Notes: generated by a model from the sequence alone, not told the origin. DNA of 46,700 nucleotides from an uncultured Lachnospiraceae bacterium (GCA_951802115.1 CATOPL010000024.1:1-46700); one strand, 5' to 3'. Positions 34,051 through 42,910 are shown, counted from the first letter of the stretch. Program-made: numbers and translations.

Positions 34051-34497
34051 ATGTTAGGAAAAACCAGAAATACTGCCACTGCCGCCATGGAAACGCCGGG
34101 CAAAATTGGTACGATCATCGGCCCCGGAGCCATATTCGACGGTAATTTGACTTCTCCGGAAACGATCCGGATTGACGGTACCATCAACGGAAACTGTAAT
34201 TGCCAGCAAAAACTCATAGTCGGTCCGGAAGGCAACGTCAAAGGCAATATTGATTCACAAAGTCTGATGGTATCGGGAAGAATTGATGGCGATGTGTTTG
34301 TTCATGGAAAACTGGAACTCCTTTCCACCGGAAATATCCATGGTAACATCACCACAAAAGCTCTGATCGTTGATGAAGGCGGATGTTTTGACGGCAAATG
34401 TATCATGACGGAATCAACCGTCAAACCCTTGCCTGAACCGGCTGCAGACAAAACGGCCACTCCTTCAGACAACAGCAAAACTGATACTGCAAAATAA
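34051..34497 (+). CDS. Bactofilin
   Basis: This 148-residue bactofilin is a cytoskeletal protein that polymerises without nucleotide and often places cell-wall enzymes. The core beta-helix (about 18-115) has the typical repeats GTIIGPGAIFDGNLTSPETI, RIDGTINGNCNC, KLIVGPEGNVKGNI and GRIDGDVFVHGKLEL. A Pro/Lys/Thr tail is disordered. AGGAGG lies upstream of the ATG. Pairing with a LytM-type membrane protein is a recurrent bactofilin neighbourhood in other bacteria. Here the LytM partner has lost its zinc site. Confidence 0.95.
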   Translation: MLGKTRNTATAAMETPGKIGTIIGPGAIFDGNLTSPETIRIDGTINGNCNCQQKLIVGPEGNVKGNIDSQSLMVSGRIDGDVFVHGKLELLSTGNIHGNITTKALIVDEGGCFDGKCIMTESTVKPLPEPAADKTATPSDNSKTDTAK

Positions 34498-34507
34498 AAT
34501 CTTACAG

Positions 34508-34550
34508 CCCTGCAGAACTGCATTTTGTCATGCATTTTGCAGGGTTTTTC
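34508..34550 (+). terminator. Terminator after the bactofilin gene
   Basis: CCCTGCA (34508-34514) pairs with TGCAGGG (34538-34544), with a further inner pair in the loop, followed by TTTTT. Confidence 0.85.
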
Positions 34551-34725
34551 ATATAAGAAATGATATCGGATTTTTCGCAGGAATAATATCATACTGTTGT
34601 GGGAAAACTACATTGCAGACAAAAAACTCTTGTTTTCTGCAGTCTGCCCTCAAAAAGATATGCAGCAGACTGATAAAGTGGCAAAATTCAATTTTACATG
34701 ATGCAATTTTGACGCCCTGATCAAT

Positions 34726-34731
34726 TATAAT
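34726..34731 (+). promoter_or_regulatory. -10 box upstream of the deacetylase gene
   Basis: A perfect TATAAT lies 25 bases before the ATG. The best -35 (TGCAAT at 34702) is weak. The remaining gap from 34551 shows only AT-rich sequence. Confidence 0.4.
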
Positions 34732-34755
34732 CTGAGTATGACAAGGAGAAAAACG

Positions 34756-35700
34756 ATGAAATACAAAAACAGAATAATTCCGCTTCTCCTGGCAGCATTT
34801 TTAACAGGATGCGGAAACACAACAACGCAGACAGATGAACAGACAAAAGCAAAGAAAGAAACCGTTGAAACAGATTCTCTGTCTTCTGATGAATCAGCAG
34901 AGGATATTTCACAGGAACTGCAGTTATCCGAAGAGGAAGCAGAGGAAAGCGCTCCTCTCGCGGTCGCGTCAGATGTCAAAACTCCTCCGGAAGGCTGGAA
35001 ACTGGAGCTGGCATCTGAAGACTGGGGTCTTTCTTTCGGTGAACCGGGTATGCAGCCCGCTGGAAATGCTTCCGCAGAAGATCTCGCGTGGTATGATTCT
35101 TATTATGTCGGTAATAACGAAGAGAAGACTATCTATCTTACTTTTGACTGCGGTTATGAAAACGGAAATACGGAACCTATTTTGGAAGCTTTGAAAAAAC
35201 ACAATGCTCCTGCTACTTTCTTCGTAGTAGGTCATTTTCTGGAAACAGCGCCTGACCTTGCAAAACGCATGGTTGAGGAAGGTCACACGGTAGGAAACCA
35301 CACATATCACCATCTCGATATGCCGACCATTTCAGATATGGAAACATTTCAAAAAGAAATGGATGATGTTGCCAGTCTGTTTCATGAAATTACCGGTACA
35401 GAACTTTCCCCCTACTATCGTCCTCCTCAGGGAAAATGCAACGAAGAAAATCTGAAAATGGCACAGAAACTTGGATACTGTACCATTTTCTGGAGCCTTG
35501 CACATGTAGACTGGAATCAGAACAGCCAACCCAGTCATGAAGAAGCCCTCAGCAAGCTTACTTCAAGAATTCATCCCGGCGCAGTTGTTCTGCTTCACAA
35601 TACTTCTCAGACTAACGGGGAAATTCTTGATCAGCTGCTCACAAAGTGGGAGGAAATGGGATATTCTTTCAGGCCCTTATCAGAGCTGACCGGAAAATAA
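34756..35700 (+). CDS. Polysaccharide deacetylase lipoprotein (PdaA-like)
   Basis: This 314-residue surface lipoprotein has a signal peptide with lipobox LTGC (about residues 15-18), so it is anchored outside the membrane. An acidic linker (about 20-70) precedes a NodB-type deacetylase domain. Motifs: TFDCGYENGN (catalytic Asp and metal Asp), HTVGNHTYHHLDM (metal His pair), RPPQGKCNEE and the later VLLHNTSQ. The TFDCGYENG form is that of PdaA enzymes, which de-N-acetylate muramic acid to prepare delta-lactam in spore cortex. A vegetative role in the wall is equally possible. The ATG at 34756 is chosen for its AAGGAG site and the signal peptide. Confidence 0.9.
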   Translation: MKYKNRIIPLLLAAFLTGCGNTTTQTDEQTKAKKETVETDSLSSDESAEDISQELQLSEEEAEESAPLAVASDVKTPPEGWKLELASEDWGLSFGEPGMQPAGNASAEDLAWYDSYYVGNNEEKTIYLTFDCGYENGNTEPILEALKKHNAPATFFVVGHFLETAPDLAKRMVEEGHTVGNHTYHHLDMPTISDMETFQKEMDDVASLFHEITGTELSPYYRPPQGKCNEENLKMAQKLGYCTIFWSLAHVDWNQNSQPSHEEALSKLTSRIHPGAVVLLHNTSQTNGEILDQLLTKWEEMGYSFRPLSELTGK

Positions 35701-35710
35701 ATCAGACGGC

Positions 35711-37414
35711 TTATGATCTCTCCTGTACTCCTCTCATAGTCCGGAAACTTCCATAGAGATCCAGAAGACCAAATCCCCATATCCTATTGGGATAGCTGTA
35801 AGTTCCCGGTCTTCTGGCTCCCCGGATCAGAAATCTCTGAATGGCAGAACCGTCCATGGTCGGGACATTTCCCTGCACCACACCCCACTCCATCAGAAGT
35901 GCGGCTGCGCCTGCAGTTAGAGCCGCTGCTGCACTGGTCCCTGTCAGTGTGCTTCCTTCCCCAAAACGGTCAATTGCCGAAACTTCCACCGCCGGAGCCG
36001 CAATATCTGGTTTCTGATTTGCATTTCTTGTTTTTCCTCTTCCGGAATCCATCCACACACTCTCTGTTCCGCCTTCATATCCGGCCACCGTCAGCACCCG
36101 CAGGGTATTGCCCGGGTCCGTAATTGTAGTATCCGGATCCGGACGCAGAAAATACGTCCCATCACTGATGAAGCCAGTCACCGGAAGCCAAATATGAAAA
36201 CTGTTTTCCAGGTCTCCGGACGAAAAAATCCGAAGTCTCCAGATCCCGGGAGTCGGATTCCGGAAAGACATCAGAAGCCTTTCATCACCCGATACCACTT
36301 CTGACAGTTCGTATTGCACATCCAGAATCGTTTCTTCAAATACAAAATCGAACCGCTGCTGTTCCAGAATCCTGGGAAAGATTCTGGGTATCTGCTCTCC
36401 AGAAGGCGAAGTGACTTCTGCAGCGAACATACCTGGAGCATTTCCCCACAGATTCAACTGAAACCCGCTTTCATTTTCTCCCACTCGAAGTTCTACATCC
36501 AGATATCCTGGATTTTTGGGAACTAGGCCAAAAAAATGATGTCCTTTATTACCTTCATTTCCTCCCGCAACCACGATAGCTCTGCCTGCTCTGCTCCCAA
36601 AATCATCCAGATACTGTCCCAATGCTGTATTTCCTGTATGACCTCCTGAATTACTTCCCAGAGCAATACAGATGATGAGAGGACGATTTTCCCGGGACGC
36701 CAGCTGATCCAGATAGCGGATTGCAAGCATCATATCCGTTTCCTGATAAGCCACACTGCCTTCTGGAATCTCCTGTAACTGCCGGATAAATGGTTTGGCC
36801 TGTTTTAATTTTACAAATGCAATAAATGATTCCGGTGCAGCGCCAATAAAATTTTCACTTTCCAGCTGAGAACCGGCAGCAATGGATGCCACCTTTGTTC
36901 CGTGACCATTCGGATCGGTTCCCGGAAGCTTTGTGCTGTTCTCTTCCAAAAGCCGGTCAATATCCTCCGATGAGTATTCACTTCCAAACAAAAAACCAAA
37001 AGGAGGAGTCCCGCTCTGGTCTGTCTGATCCCAAAGACCGATCACCCGGGTTCTGCCTTCCTTTGTTTGAAATACCGGGTTCTCCAATGTAATTCCAGAA
37101 TCCAGAAACCCCAGAATCACTCCATTTCCCCGAAGCTGAAGTGCCGGCTGATTCTGGATTGGCAGAATCCTTGTGTATTCCAGACTTTCCGTATCCATCT
37201 GCGTATGACAGTTCGGTATTGCATAATCTCCAATGGGAATTGTCTGCCGATCGCCGAACACTTCATCTCTGTTTATATAAAAAACACTGAAATTTCGATT
37301 GATATACTGTGTACACACGCCAAAAGGATTTTCTTCCTGTCCTGTCAGCCTCACATCAATCTTCCAGACAAAATCCAGATAATCGTTTGACATTATTGCT
37401 TCTTTGCAATCCAT
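35711..37414 (-). CDS. S8 family subtilisin-like serine protease (Csp-like)
   Basis: This protease of about 567 residues has a complete triad: D105 (ILGFLDSGITL), H171 (DPNGHGTKVASIAAG) and S494 (LTGTSAAAALTAGA), with oxyanion Asn286 (VVAGGNEGN). There is no signal peptide, and a prodomain-like stretch of about 90 residues precedes the Asp motif. A large insert (about 300-430, jelly-roll-like) between the Asn and Ser motifs is the pattern of the Csp proteases that activate the spore cortex hydrolase SleC in Clostridia. The ATG at 37414 is placed by GGAG 7 bases upstream. It converges with the deacetylase gene with only 10 bases between them. Confidence 0.88.
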   Translation of the reverse strand: MDCKEAIMSNDYLDFVWKIDVRLTGQEENPFGVCTQYINRNFSVFYINRDEVFGDRQTIPIGDYAIPNCHTQMDTESLEYTRILPIQNQPALQLRGNGVILGFLDSGITLENPVFQTKEGRTRVIGLWDQTDQSGTPPFGFLFGSEYSSEDIDRLLEENSTKLPGTDPNGHGTKVASIAAGSQLESENFIGAAPESFIAFVKLKQAKPFIRQLQEIPEGSVAYQETDMMLAIRYLDQLASRENRPLIICIALGSNSGGHTGNTALGQYLDDFGSRAGRAIVVAGGNEGNKGHHFFGLVPKNPGYLDVELRVGENESGFQLNLWGNAPGMFAAEVTSPSGEQIPRIFPRILEQQRFDFVFEETILDVQYELSEVVSGDERLLMSFRNPTPGIWRLRIFSSGDLENSFHIWLPVTGFISDGTYFLRPDPDTTITDPGNTLRVLTVAGYEGGTESVWMDSGRGKTRNANQKPDIAAPAVEVSAIDRFGEGSTLTGTSAAAALTAGAAALLMEWGVVQGNVPTMDGSAIQRFLIRGARRPGTYSYPNRIWGFGLLDLYGSFRTMRGVQERS

Positions 37415-37483
37415 ATGGCTGCTCCGCAAAACTTCTCTCAATCATAAATATGAAAAAAAGAGAGAAACGGTGCATTTTAAACC

Positions 37484-38314
37484 TTATTCTTCTATTGCAG
37501 ATACCCTCTGGATGTGCATGGCCAAATACCCAATCTCTACCGGATCCATCGGTTTTTTCAAATGTTTTTCCAGATGTCCGCACACCGTAGCTGCCATCTG
37601 AAACTCATCCGGGAATTTCACTGACATATAGTCATTCATATCCAGCTTCAGCTTCTCCCCTTTCATCGCCCGTGCCACCATATAACGCACATGGTTCATC
37701 AGCCGGTTATACGACAGAGACATGACGTCGATAGACGCCCCTGTCTCCGCCTCTACAAGCTGAATACATTCTCGAACGGTCCCTGCAATCTGCATGGACA
37801 ACGCCACATTTTCATCCTCAATAGCAGAATGAATATGTAAGGCAATATATCCGACCTCGTGTTCATCGATCTCCACCTGAAGACGTTCCTTTAAAATCGG
37901 AATAATACACTCTGCTGTTTTATATTCCATATGGAACAGTGCCCGGATATCACCTGTCAGAGGATTACTTATCTGTTCCTGATTCTGTATCCTCTTTACC
38001 GCAAACGCAATATGGTCTGCCATGGGAAAAAGTATGCTCCTGTCAATCCTGCCGAAGATCCGTTCCGCCTCTTTCATCACCTGTTCCGTAATCTCAAGGA
38101 AAATCGGGTCCATATCTTTGACCAGTTCCATGGCAGAGCCCCGTTCTGTTTTCTCACAAAGAGAATAAACCGTGCACCCTTTTGGAAGCTCTATCCTTTC
38201 ACTGACTTTTCTTCCGAACCCGATCCCCTTTCCGATCAGAAGATATTCCTGATTATCATCCATTCCAATGGCGATTACCGTATTATGGTTCAGCGCCTTC
38301 TTCACTCTGAACAT
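37484..38314 (-). CDS. glcT: Transcription antiterminator of the BglG/SacY family (GlcT-like)
   Basis: This 276-residue protein has the CAT RNA-binding domain (1-58, FRVKKALNHNTVIAI...GIGFGRKV) and two PTS regulation domains (PRD1 about 65-170, PRD2 about 175-276) with the conserved histidines in PMADHIAF, IALHIHSA, LMNHVRYM and LAMHIQR. It binds a RAT hairpin in nascent mRNA and prevents termination when the PTS is active. The ATG at 38314 (GGGGAG 9 bases upstream) gives the usual length. It lies directly after ptsG, whose leader contains a RAT site at 40896-40930. This makes it the likely ptsG antiterminator. Confidence 0.9.
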   Translation of the reverse strand: MFRVKKALNHNTVIAIGMDDNQEYLLIGKGIGFGRKVSERIELPKGCTVYSLCEKTERGSAMELVKDMDPIFLEITEQVMKEAERIFGRIDRSILFPMADHIAFAVKRIQNQEQISNPLTGDIRALFHMEYKTAECIIPILKERLQVEIDEHEVGYIALHIHSAIEDENVALSMQIAGTVRECIQLVEAETGASIDVMSLSYNRLMNHVRYMVARAMKGEKLKLDMNDYMSVKFPDEFQMAATVCGHLEKHLKKPMDPVEIGYLAMHIQRVSAIEE

Positions 38315-38340
38315 ACTTTTTCTCCCCGCAGATTTATTCA

Positions 38341-40488
38341 TCAATCTTCATAGGTATCTACCGCATACAATGCGTCTCCTGCTTTTACCGCTCCCGTCTT
38401 CAGCAGGCGTATTTTCTGATTTTCAGACAGCTCTGTACACAGAACCGGCGATGCCAGAGAAGGAGCATTTTCCTTCAGAAAATCCAAGTCCATCTTTATA
38501 AGCAGATCACCTTTTTTCACTTTGTCACCATTGTTGACAAACACCTCGAAACCCTGTCCATTCAAAGTCACCGTGTCGATGCCCATGTGAAGCAGCATGG
38601 CAATACCGGATGCAGTCTCGAATCCGATCGCATGCTTTGTCTCAAACACAAAGCAGACCTCGCCGTCTTCCGGTGCCCGGACTTCGCCGTCGTTGGGAAT
38701 GACCATAGCTCCGTCTCCCATCATCCGGCCCGCGAATGCCTCATCCGGAGTCTCGGACAGACTTGCCGCCGTTCCATTCACAGGACTGTAGATGATCTCA
38801 CTTTTTATCACTTTCCCTGCCGGTTTTTCTTCTGCTGCCGCAGCCGTTTCCGTCTCTGCATTCTCTGCCGGAGCGTATTCCTCATCCGGAGCAGTCTCCA
38901 GATAATCTTCCAGATTGGATTTAACCACTGTAACTCTTGGTCCGTAGATCACCTGTACACCGTTTCCTTTGTGTACCACACCGGAAGCGCCTGTTGATTT
39001 TAACAGTGCATCGTCCACCAGCTCGGACTTATAAACCGTACAACGAAGTCTGGTTGCACAGCAGTCCACATCGGAAATATTTTTCTTGCCGCCAAGTCCA
39101 CGGCAGATCACTGCGGACAGAGCGTCTTCTTCTGATACGGCATTGTCTGCTCCTGCATCTCCTTTTTTCCGGGCGTCTACATCACTTCTGCGGTACAGTT
39201 TCACTTCCTCGCTGTCGTCCCGTCCGGGAGTCTTCAGATCCATCTTTGCAATCAGGAAGGAAAACAGGAAATAATACACAACAAAATATCCGATACCGAC
39301 AACCACAATCCATACCCAGCTGGTCTTGGCATTGCCCTGCAGGATCCCAAACAGGAACATATCGATCAGACCGCCGGAGAAGGTCATACCCACGCCCACA
39401 TTAAACACATGCATCAGCATATAGGCAAGTCCCGCAAATACACAGTGAATCGCATACAAAAGAGGTGCCACAAACAGGAATGTAAACTCCAGCGGCTCTG
39501 TAATACCAGTCAGCATAGAAGTAAGCGCCGCGGACAAAAGAAGACCTGCCACCGCTTCTTTTTTCTCCGGCTTTGCCACTTTGTACATGGCGAGAGCCGC
39601 TCCCGGAAGACCAAAGATCATCAGCGGGAATTTACCGGTCATAAATCTCGTGGCAGACACTGCAAAGTGTTCCACCGTCGGATCAGCCAGCTGCGCAAAG
39701 AAAATATTCTGAGCGCCTTCGACCATGCGTCCTCCTACTTCCATGGTTCCGCCAAGAGCAGTCTGCCAGAAAGGAAGATAGAAAACATGATGAAGTCCAA
39801 AAGGAATCAGTGCACGTTCCATCAGGCCATACACCCAGGTGCCGGCATAACCAGATTCCAATACCACGCCGCCGATTGCATAAATCCCCTGCTGGATCAC
39901 CGGCCAGATAAAAAACATCAGGATTCCGATCACTGTATATGCAAGACCGCTGACGATGGGAACGAATCTGGTACCCCCGAAAAAGGACAGTACCTGCGGC
40001 AGTTCAATTTTATAAAATCTATTATGAAGTGCCGACACTCCGAGTCCCACAATAATTCCGCCGAACACTCCCATCTGCAGAGAAGTGATTCCAACCACAG
40101 ATGCAGTTGCACCTTCCAGCATGGCCTCTGTTCCTCCATGGTTTACGATCATGGCTCCGATCGACGCATGCATAATAAAAAATGCAATGGCTGCGGACAG
40201 CGCTGCCACTTCTTTTTCTTTCTTTGCCATACCAATAGCGACACCCATCGCAAAAATAATAGGCAGATTGGTAAATACAATATCACCGGCCGCACTCATG
40301 ACCTGAAGGATAGCGTTTAATACGGTCCCCGGACCCATGATACCCATCAGTCCGTAAGTAGTAAGCATGGTTTCATTAGTAAAAGAGCCGCCCACGCCAA
40401 GCAACAGGCCTGCCACCGGCAGGATCGCGATTGGAAGCATAAAGGATCTTCCCACTCGCTGCAGTACACCAAAAATCTTGTCTTTCAT
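38341..40488 (-). CDS. ptsG: PTS glucose-type transporter subunit EIICBA
   Basis: This 715-residue PTS permease combines EIIC (about 1-405, ten or so helices, beginning LQRVGRSFMLPIAILPVAGLLLG), EIIB (about 450-530, phosphocysteine region SDVDCCATRLRC) and EIIA (about 580-715, phosphohistidine in IAMLLHMGIDTV). It imports and phosphorylates glucose or a related hexose such as N-acetylglucosamine. EIIB has two adjacent cysteines where one is usual; the second (CATRLR) aligns with the catalytic one. Order C-B-A matches PtsG of Bacillus. The ATG has AGGAGGG upstream. Expression probably depends on GlcT antitermination in the long leader. Confidence 0.93.
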   Translation of the reverse strand: MKDKIFGVLQRVGRSFMLPIAILPVAGLLLGVGGSFTNETMLTTYGLMGIMGPGTVLNAILQVMSAAGDIVFTNLPIIFAMGVAIGMAKKEKEVAALSAAIAFFIMHASIGAMIVNHGGTEAMLEGATASVVGITSLQMGVFGGIIVGLGVSALHNRFYKIELPQVLSFFGGTRFVPIVSGLAYTVIGILMFFIWPVIQQGIYAIGGVVLESGYAGTWVYGLMERALIPFGLHHVFYLPFWQTALGGTMEVGGRMVEGAQNIFFAQLADPTVEHFAVSATRFMTGKFPLMIFGLPGAALAMYKVAKPEKKEAVAGLLLSAALTSMLTGITEPLEFTFLFVAPLLYAIHCVFAGLAYMLMHVFNVGVGMTFSGGLIDMFLFGILQGNAKTSWVWIVVVGIGYFVVYYFLFSFLIAKMDLKTPGRDDSEEVKLYRRSDVDARKKGDAGADNAVSEEDALSAVICRGLGGKKNISDVDCCATRLRCTVYKSELVDDALLKSTGASGVVHKGNGVQVIYGPRVTVVKSNLEDYLETAPDEEYAPAENAETETAAAAEEKPAGKVIKSEIIYSPVNGTAASLSETPDEAFAGRMMGDGAMVIPNDGEVRAPEDGEVCFVFETKHAIGFETASGIAMLLHMGIDTVTLNGQGFEVFVNNGDKVKKGDLLIKMDLDFLKENAPSLASPVLCTELSENQKIRLLKTGAVKAGDALYAVDTYED

Positions 40489-40509
40489 GAAAACAATCCC
40501 TCCTGATTA

Positions 40510-40812
40510 TAGTTCCGCATCCACCTTCTCACTGCCCTTTGTCTGGAAGATTTTCCGGTCACTCTCGTTCCCGCAAATCCTTCCGGCATTGCTCAGGCAG
40601 ATGCTGATTTTAGTTCCGCATCCACCTTCCCACTGCCCTTTGTCTGGAAGATTTTCCGGTCACTCTCGTTCCCGCAAATCCTTCCGGCATTGCTCAGGCA
40701 GATGCTGATTTTAGTTCCGCATCCACCTTCCCACTGCCCTTTATATGGAATAATTTCCGGGTTCTGTTCAGGTTTCCGCCAATTAAATTTTTCGGATGTT
40801 ATTTTGCATGTC
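40510..40812 (-). repeat. 101-bp tandem repeat in the ptsG leader
   Basis: The unit starting TAGTTCCGCATCCACC occurs at 40510-40610 and 40611-40711 with one difference (CTTCTCAC against CTTCCCAC). A third, diverging copy begins at 40712 and can be followed to about 40812. Each unit contains potential stems on the minus-strand RNA, such as GGAAGGATTT with AAATCTTCC. The first unit ends next to the ptsG ribosome binding site. Confidence 0.95.
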
Positions 40813-40854
40813 TCTGCCATTTACTATCTCCATGGTGCACCGATTTTACGCATA

Positions 40855-40899
40855 GAAAAAGACATCAACATGCATAAACATCCCTTGGTTTAATGCATA
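40855..40899 (-). terminator. Leader terminator controlled by the RAT site
   Basis: On the minus strand ATGCATTAAAC (40889-40899) pairs with GTTTATGCAT (40870-40879) with one bulge. A run of five T follows at 40856-40860, about 9 bases beyond the stem. The stem shares bases with the RAT hairpin, so only one can form. Confidence 0.5.
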
Positions 40900-40930
40900 G
40901 TTAATGCCTGCTTTCCAGTTACATACTATG
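40896..40930 (-). promoter_or_regulatory. RAT site (ribonucleic antiterminator) of ptsG
   Basis: On the minus strand, CATAGT and ACTATG close a hairpin whose interior TGTAACTGGAAAGCAGGCA matches the RAT consensus known from sacB, bglP and ptsG leaders (GTTACTG...AAAGCAGGCA). It is the expected target of the GlcT-type protein encoded at 37484-38314. Confidence 0.85.
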
Positions 40931-40937
40931 TATATAA

Positions 40938-40966
40938 AAATTAACATTATTGACAGGATTTGTCAA
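40938..40966 (-). promoter_or_regulatory. Promoter of ptsG
   Basis: On the minus strand: perfect TTGACA (40961-40966), 17 bases, weak TAATTT (40938-40943). Transcription would start near 40931, directly before the RAT hairpin. Confidence 0.55.
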
Positions 40967-41015
40967 GTGCGTTTTTCACCCTGCTCCTTTGTCACTGCCG
41001 GACAGAATTGACTGT

Positions 41016-42104
41016 TCATAAGAGGGCTGATACTTTTTCGTACTTCATCAAAATATTTTCAAGCTCCATATTTTCTCTCAAAAATCCGTATTCTTCCTTA
41101 TTTCTGATATCGGAAATAAACGATCTGGCAAAACTTTTACTAATAAATGATCTGGCAGAACTTTTGCCAGTCCTGTCAAATGATTTCTGCGAATACCTGT
41201 AGTAGAGAGGAGAAGCCCCCATATCCCACGGCTTATGCAATTCTTCTAATGCAGCTTCTATCAGCTGAATACTTTTCTTCTCGTCTTTCCGGGTCAGAGC
41301 GATCAACAGTCGGGGAACAACAGTTCCATAAGGCCACAGCCCAAACAGAGAACACATTTTTTCAGATATTTCAGCGATTTCCTCCGCTTCCCGATGATTC
41401 CCATTCTGTTCCTCAATTTCAAGCAGCTGAAACAAATAGTTTTGAATATTTCCCACCGCCTGCAGCAGTTTTCCCTCAAGAAAAACAGCTGCTGCAGTTT
41501 CATCCTTTTCGTGAAGAAAAAGCCTCGTCTGCAGTAATGTTTTATCTATTTGAGTATCCGGAAGCCGTTCTAAAAAAGAACCCGCTTTTTCATATTCTTC
41601 CATCTGTAAATACTTCGCTGCAAGCAGATAAACAACAGAATGTCTGATTTTTTCATCTGCACTGTCGCTGACCCGTTCCAGCCAGTCAAAAACTGTTTTC
41701 CTGTATTTTTCCCTGCACTCATCCGGAATATCGGACAGTACCAACATACCGTCCAATGTGGTTGCGACCATATAGATCAGAGAATCGCAATGAGGATATT
41801 CCTGTATTTTCGTCGTTGCCATTTCAAAGGCAGCATCCATGTTTCCTTCCATCGCAATCTTTGCAATCTCATTCGCAAACTGCCCTGTTTCAAATTCAGT
41901 CAATTCTTCACGGAATGAAAACAATTCATTCATATCTATTTTCAGCAGCCTTGCAAGAGCCGGAAGCAGCGTAATATCCGGATAAGTATTTCCTTTCTCC
42001 CATTTATTTACCGCCGGCGCCGAAACGCCCAAATATGCTGCGACCTGCTCCTGCGTCAACCCTGCGTCTTTCCGATGACTTCTGATCTGTTCACTCATAT
42101 TCAT
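41016..42104 (-). CDS. XRE-family regulator with helical repeat domain
   Basis: This 362-residue protein has an N-terminal Cro/CI helix-turn-helix (about 4-60, LTQEQVAAYLGVSAPAVNKWEKG) and a long all-helical C-terminal part that looks TPR-like. Such proteins often respond to peptides or stress (Rgg/PlcR style), but no short peptide gene is evident beside it. The ATG at 42104 is chosen because GGAGGT lies about 8 bases before it. Near the C-terminus a 27-base in-frame tandem duplication (41116-41142 and 41143-41169) makes the repeated segment SSARSFI-SKSFARSFI. The gene is not obviously linked to ptsG; its target is unknown. Confidence 0.85.
   Translation of the reverse strand: MNMSEQIRSHRKDAGLTQEQVAAYLGVSAPAVNKWEKGNTYPDITLLPALARLLKIDMNELFSFREELTEFETGQFANEIAKIAMEGNMDAAFEMATTKIQEYPHCDSLIYMVATTLDGMLVLSDIPDECREKYRKTVFDWLERVSDSADEKIRHSVVYLLAAKYLQMEEYEKAGSFLERLPDTQIDKTLLQTRLFLHEKDETAAAVFLEGKLLQAVGNIQNYLFQLLEIEEQNGNHREAEEIAEISEKMCSLFGLWPYGTVVPRLLIALTRKDEKKSIQLIEAALEELHKPWDMGASPLYYRYSQKSFDRTGKSSARSFISKSFARSFISDIRNKEEYGFLRENMELENILMKYEKVSALL
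41116..41169 (-). repeat. 27-bp in-frame tandem duplication
   Basis: The two units 41116-41142 and 41143-41169 each begin ATAAA and share GATCTGGCA, differing at a handful of positions. They add nine residues to the regulator. Confidence 0.85.
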
Positions 42105-42382
42105 TGTCGCCAACCTCCGTTTCTGGACTTCATTATATCATCAGCAGCACACCTTTTCTATTGAGTGATTGTTTATTTGCAACCCAAAAATTCTAACCGT
42201 GTGTTAAATTGATTTGCAACCGTTCGAAGGGTTCTGTGATGTCTGAGATCTCCTGATCTCTTTTCGCAGTCCGTACTGAATTAAATCCGGTCGGACAGAT
42301 ATTACGCATGGCAACGCAGGCGTAGCAGGCTGCATCCTGACGGCCTCCGCCTTATTATAAAAAATATCGACCGCCCGAAAAC
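42105..42382. other. Non-coding gap with repeated TTTGCAACC motif
   Basis: No gene is seen. ATTTGCAACC occurs twice (near 42174 and 42210, plus strand), about 36 bases apart and upstream of the XRE-family gene. An inverted pair TCCGTAC/GGTCGGA lies near 42271-42297, and GAGATCTCCTGATCTC near 42247. These may be operators or the 3' end structures of the fmdE-like transcript. Confidence 0.3.
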
Positions 42383-42910
42383 TTATATTTGAAATCGGTT
42401 GTACCCGCGATAACAGTCTTCACAGAGCCGCCTCCCATTCTCCAGGTGAATGTGATTCTCGGCAGCGATCTCCCCGCATCCATCGCATTTCACCGACTGA
42501 AAAATCCGGGCCGGCTCCGGAAGCTTTAATGTGACCTCCTTTACCTCAAAAAGCTCTTCCGGCGCATGGTCCTGATAATAAGCGAAGCTTTCCTCTCTGG
42601 TCATCCCCTCCGGCTTCGGACGCAGAACCAGGCGAACAGATCTGCCGCTCTTTCTCTCATAAAAAGAAAACGCCTGCTTTCCCGTCATATGAAACAGCAG
42701 ATTCCCCTTGCCCACACTGCATCCTAGCAGCACCTGGATCGCATCCACGCCGCAGGCATCATTTTCACTGATGCACACCACCTGCTCATCTTCTGAAAAA
42801 GTAAGTCCAAGCAGGGAAGCGGCGTACAAAGCCGCCCGGTAGCCGATAGCCAGCCCGCCGCAGGAATGTCCGTGAAACGCCACACATGTTTCCCATTTCT
42901 TTTGTTCCAT
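42383..42910 (-). CDS. FmdE-family protein with C-terminal zinc ribbon
   Basis: This 175-residue protein has the FmdE domain (about 1-125) with FHGHSCGGLAIGYRAA and ENDACGVDAIQVLLGCSVGKGNL, carrying conserved His and Cys residues. A C-terminal zinc ribbon (CDGCGE...CEDC) follows. The family is named after a gene near the formylmethanofuran dehydrogenase of methanogens and occurs with molybdenum or tungsten enzymes. Its exact role is not established. No molybdoenzyme gene lies in the window. GAGGAGG precedes the ATG. It follows the HD-domain gene by 53 bases on the same strand, so the two may be co-transcribed. Confidence 0.88.
   Translation of the reverse strand: MEQKKWETCVAFHGHSCGGLAIGYRAALYAASLLGLTFSEDEQVVCISENDACGVDAIQVLLGCSVGKGNLLFHMTGKQAFSFYERKSGRSVRLVLRPKPEGMTREESFAYYQDHAPEELFEVKEVTLKLPEPARIFQSVKCDGCGEIAAENHIHLENGRRLCEDCYRGYNRFQI

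Noticed and set aside
39409..40320. Open frame of 303 codons on the plus strand
   Set aside because: Antisense to the EIIC part of ptsG; composition (Lys/His/Cys rich) is that of a shadow frame.
40510..40812. CRISPR-like array
   Set aside because: The units are contiguous 101-base tandem copies without separate repeat and spacer parts, and no cas gene is near.
40593..40820. Minus-strand frame of 75 codons across the ptsG leader repeats
   Set aside because: No ribosome binding site, and one repeat unit is not a multiple of three, so the frame changes between copies.
42210..42240. tRNA-like T-loop (CGTTCGAAGGG)
   Set aside because: No acceptor, anticodon or D arms can be built around it.
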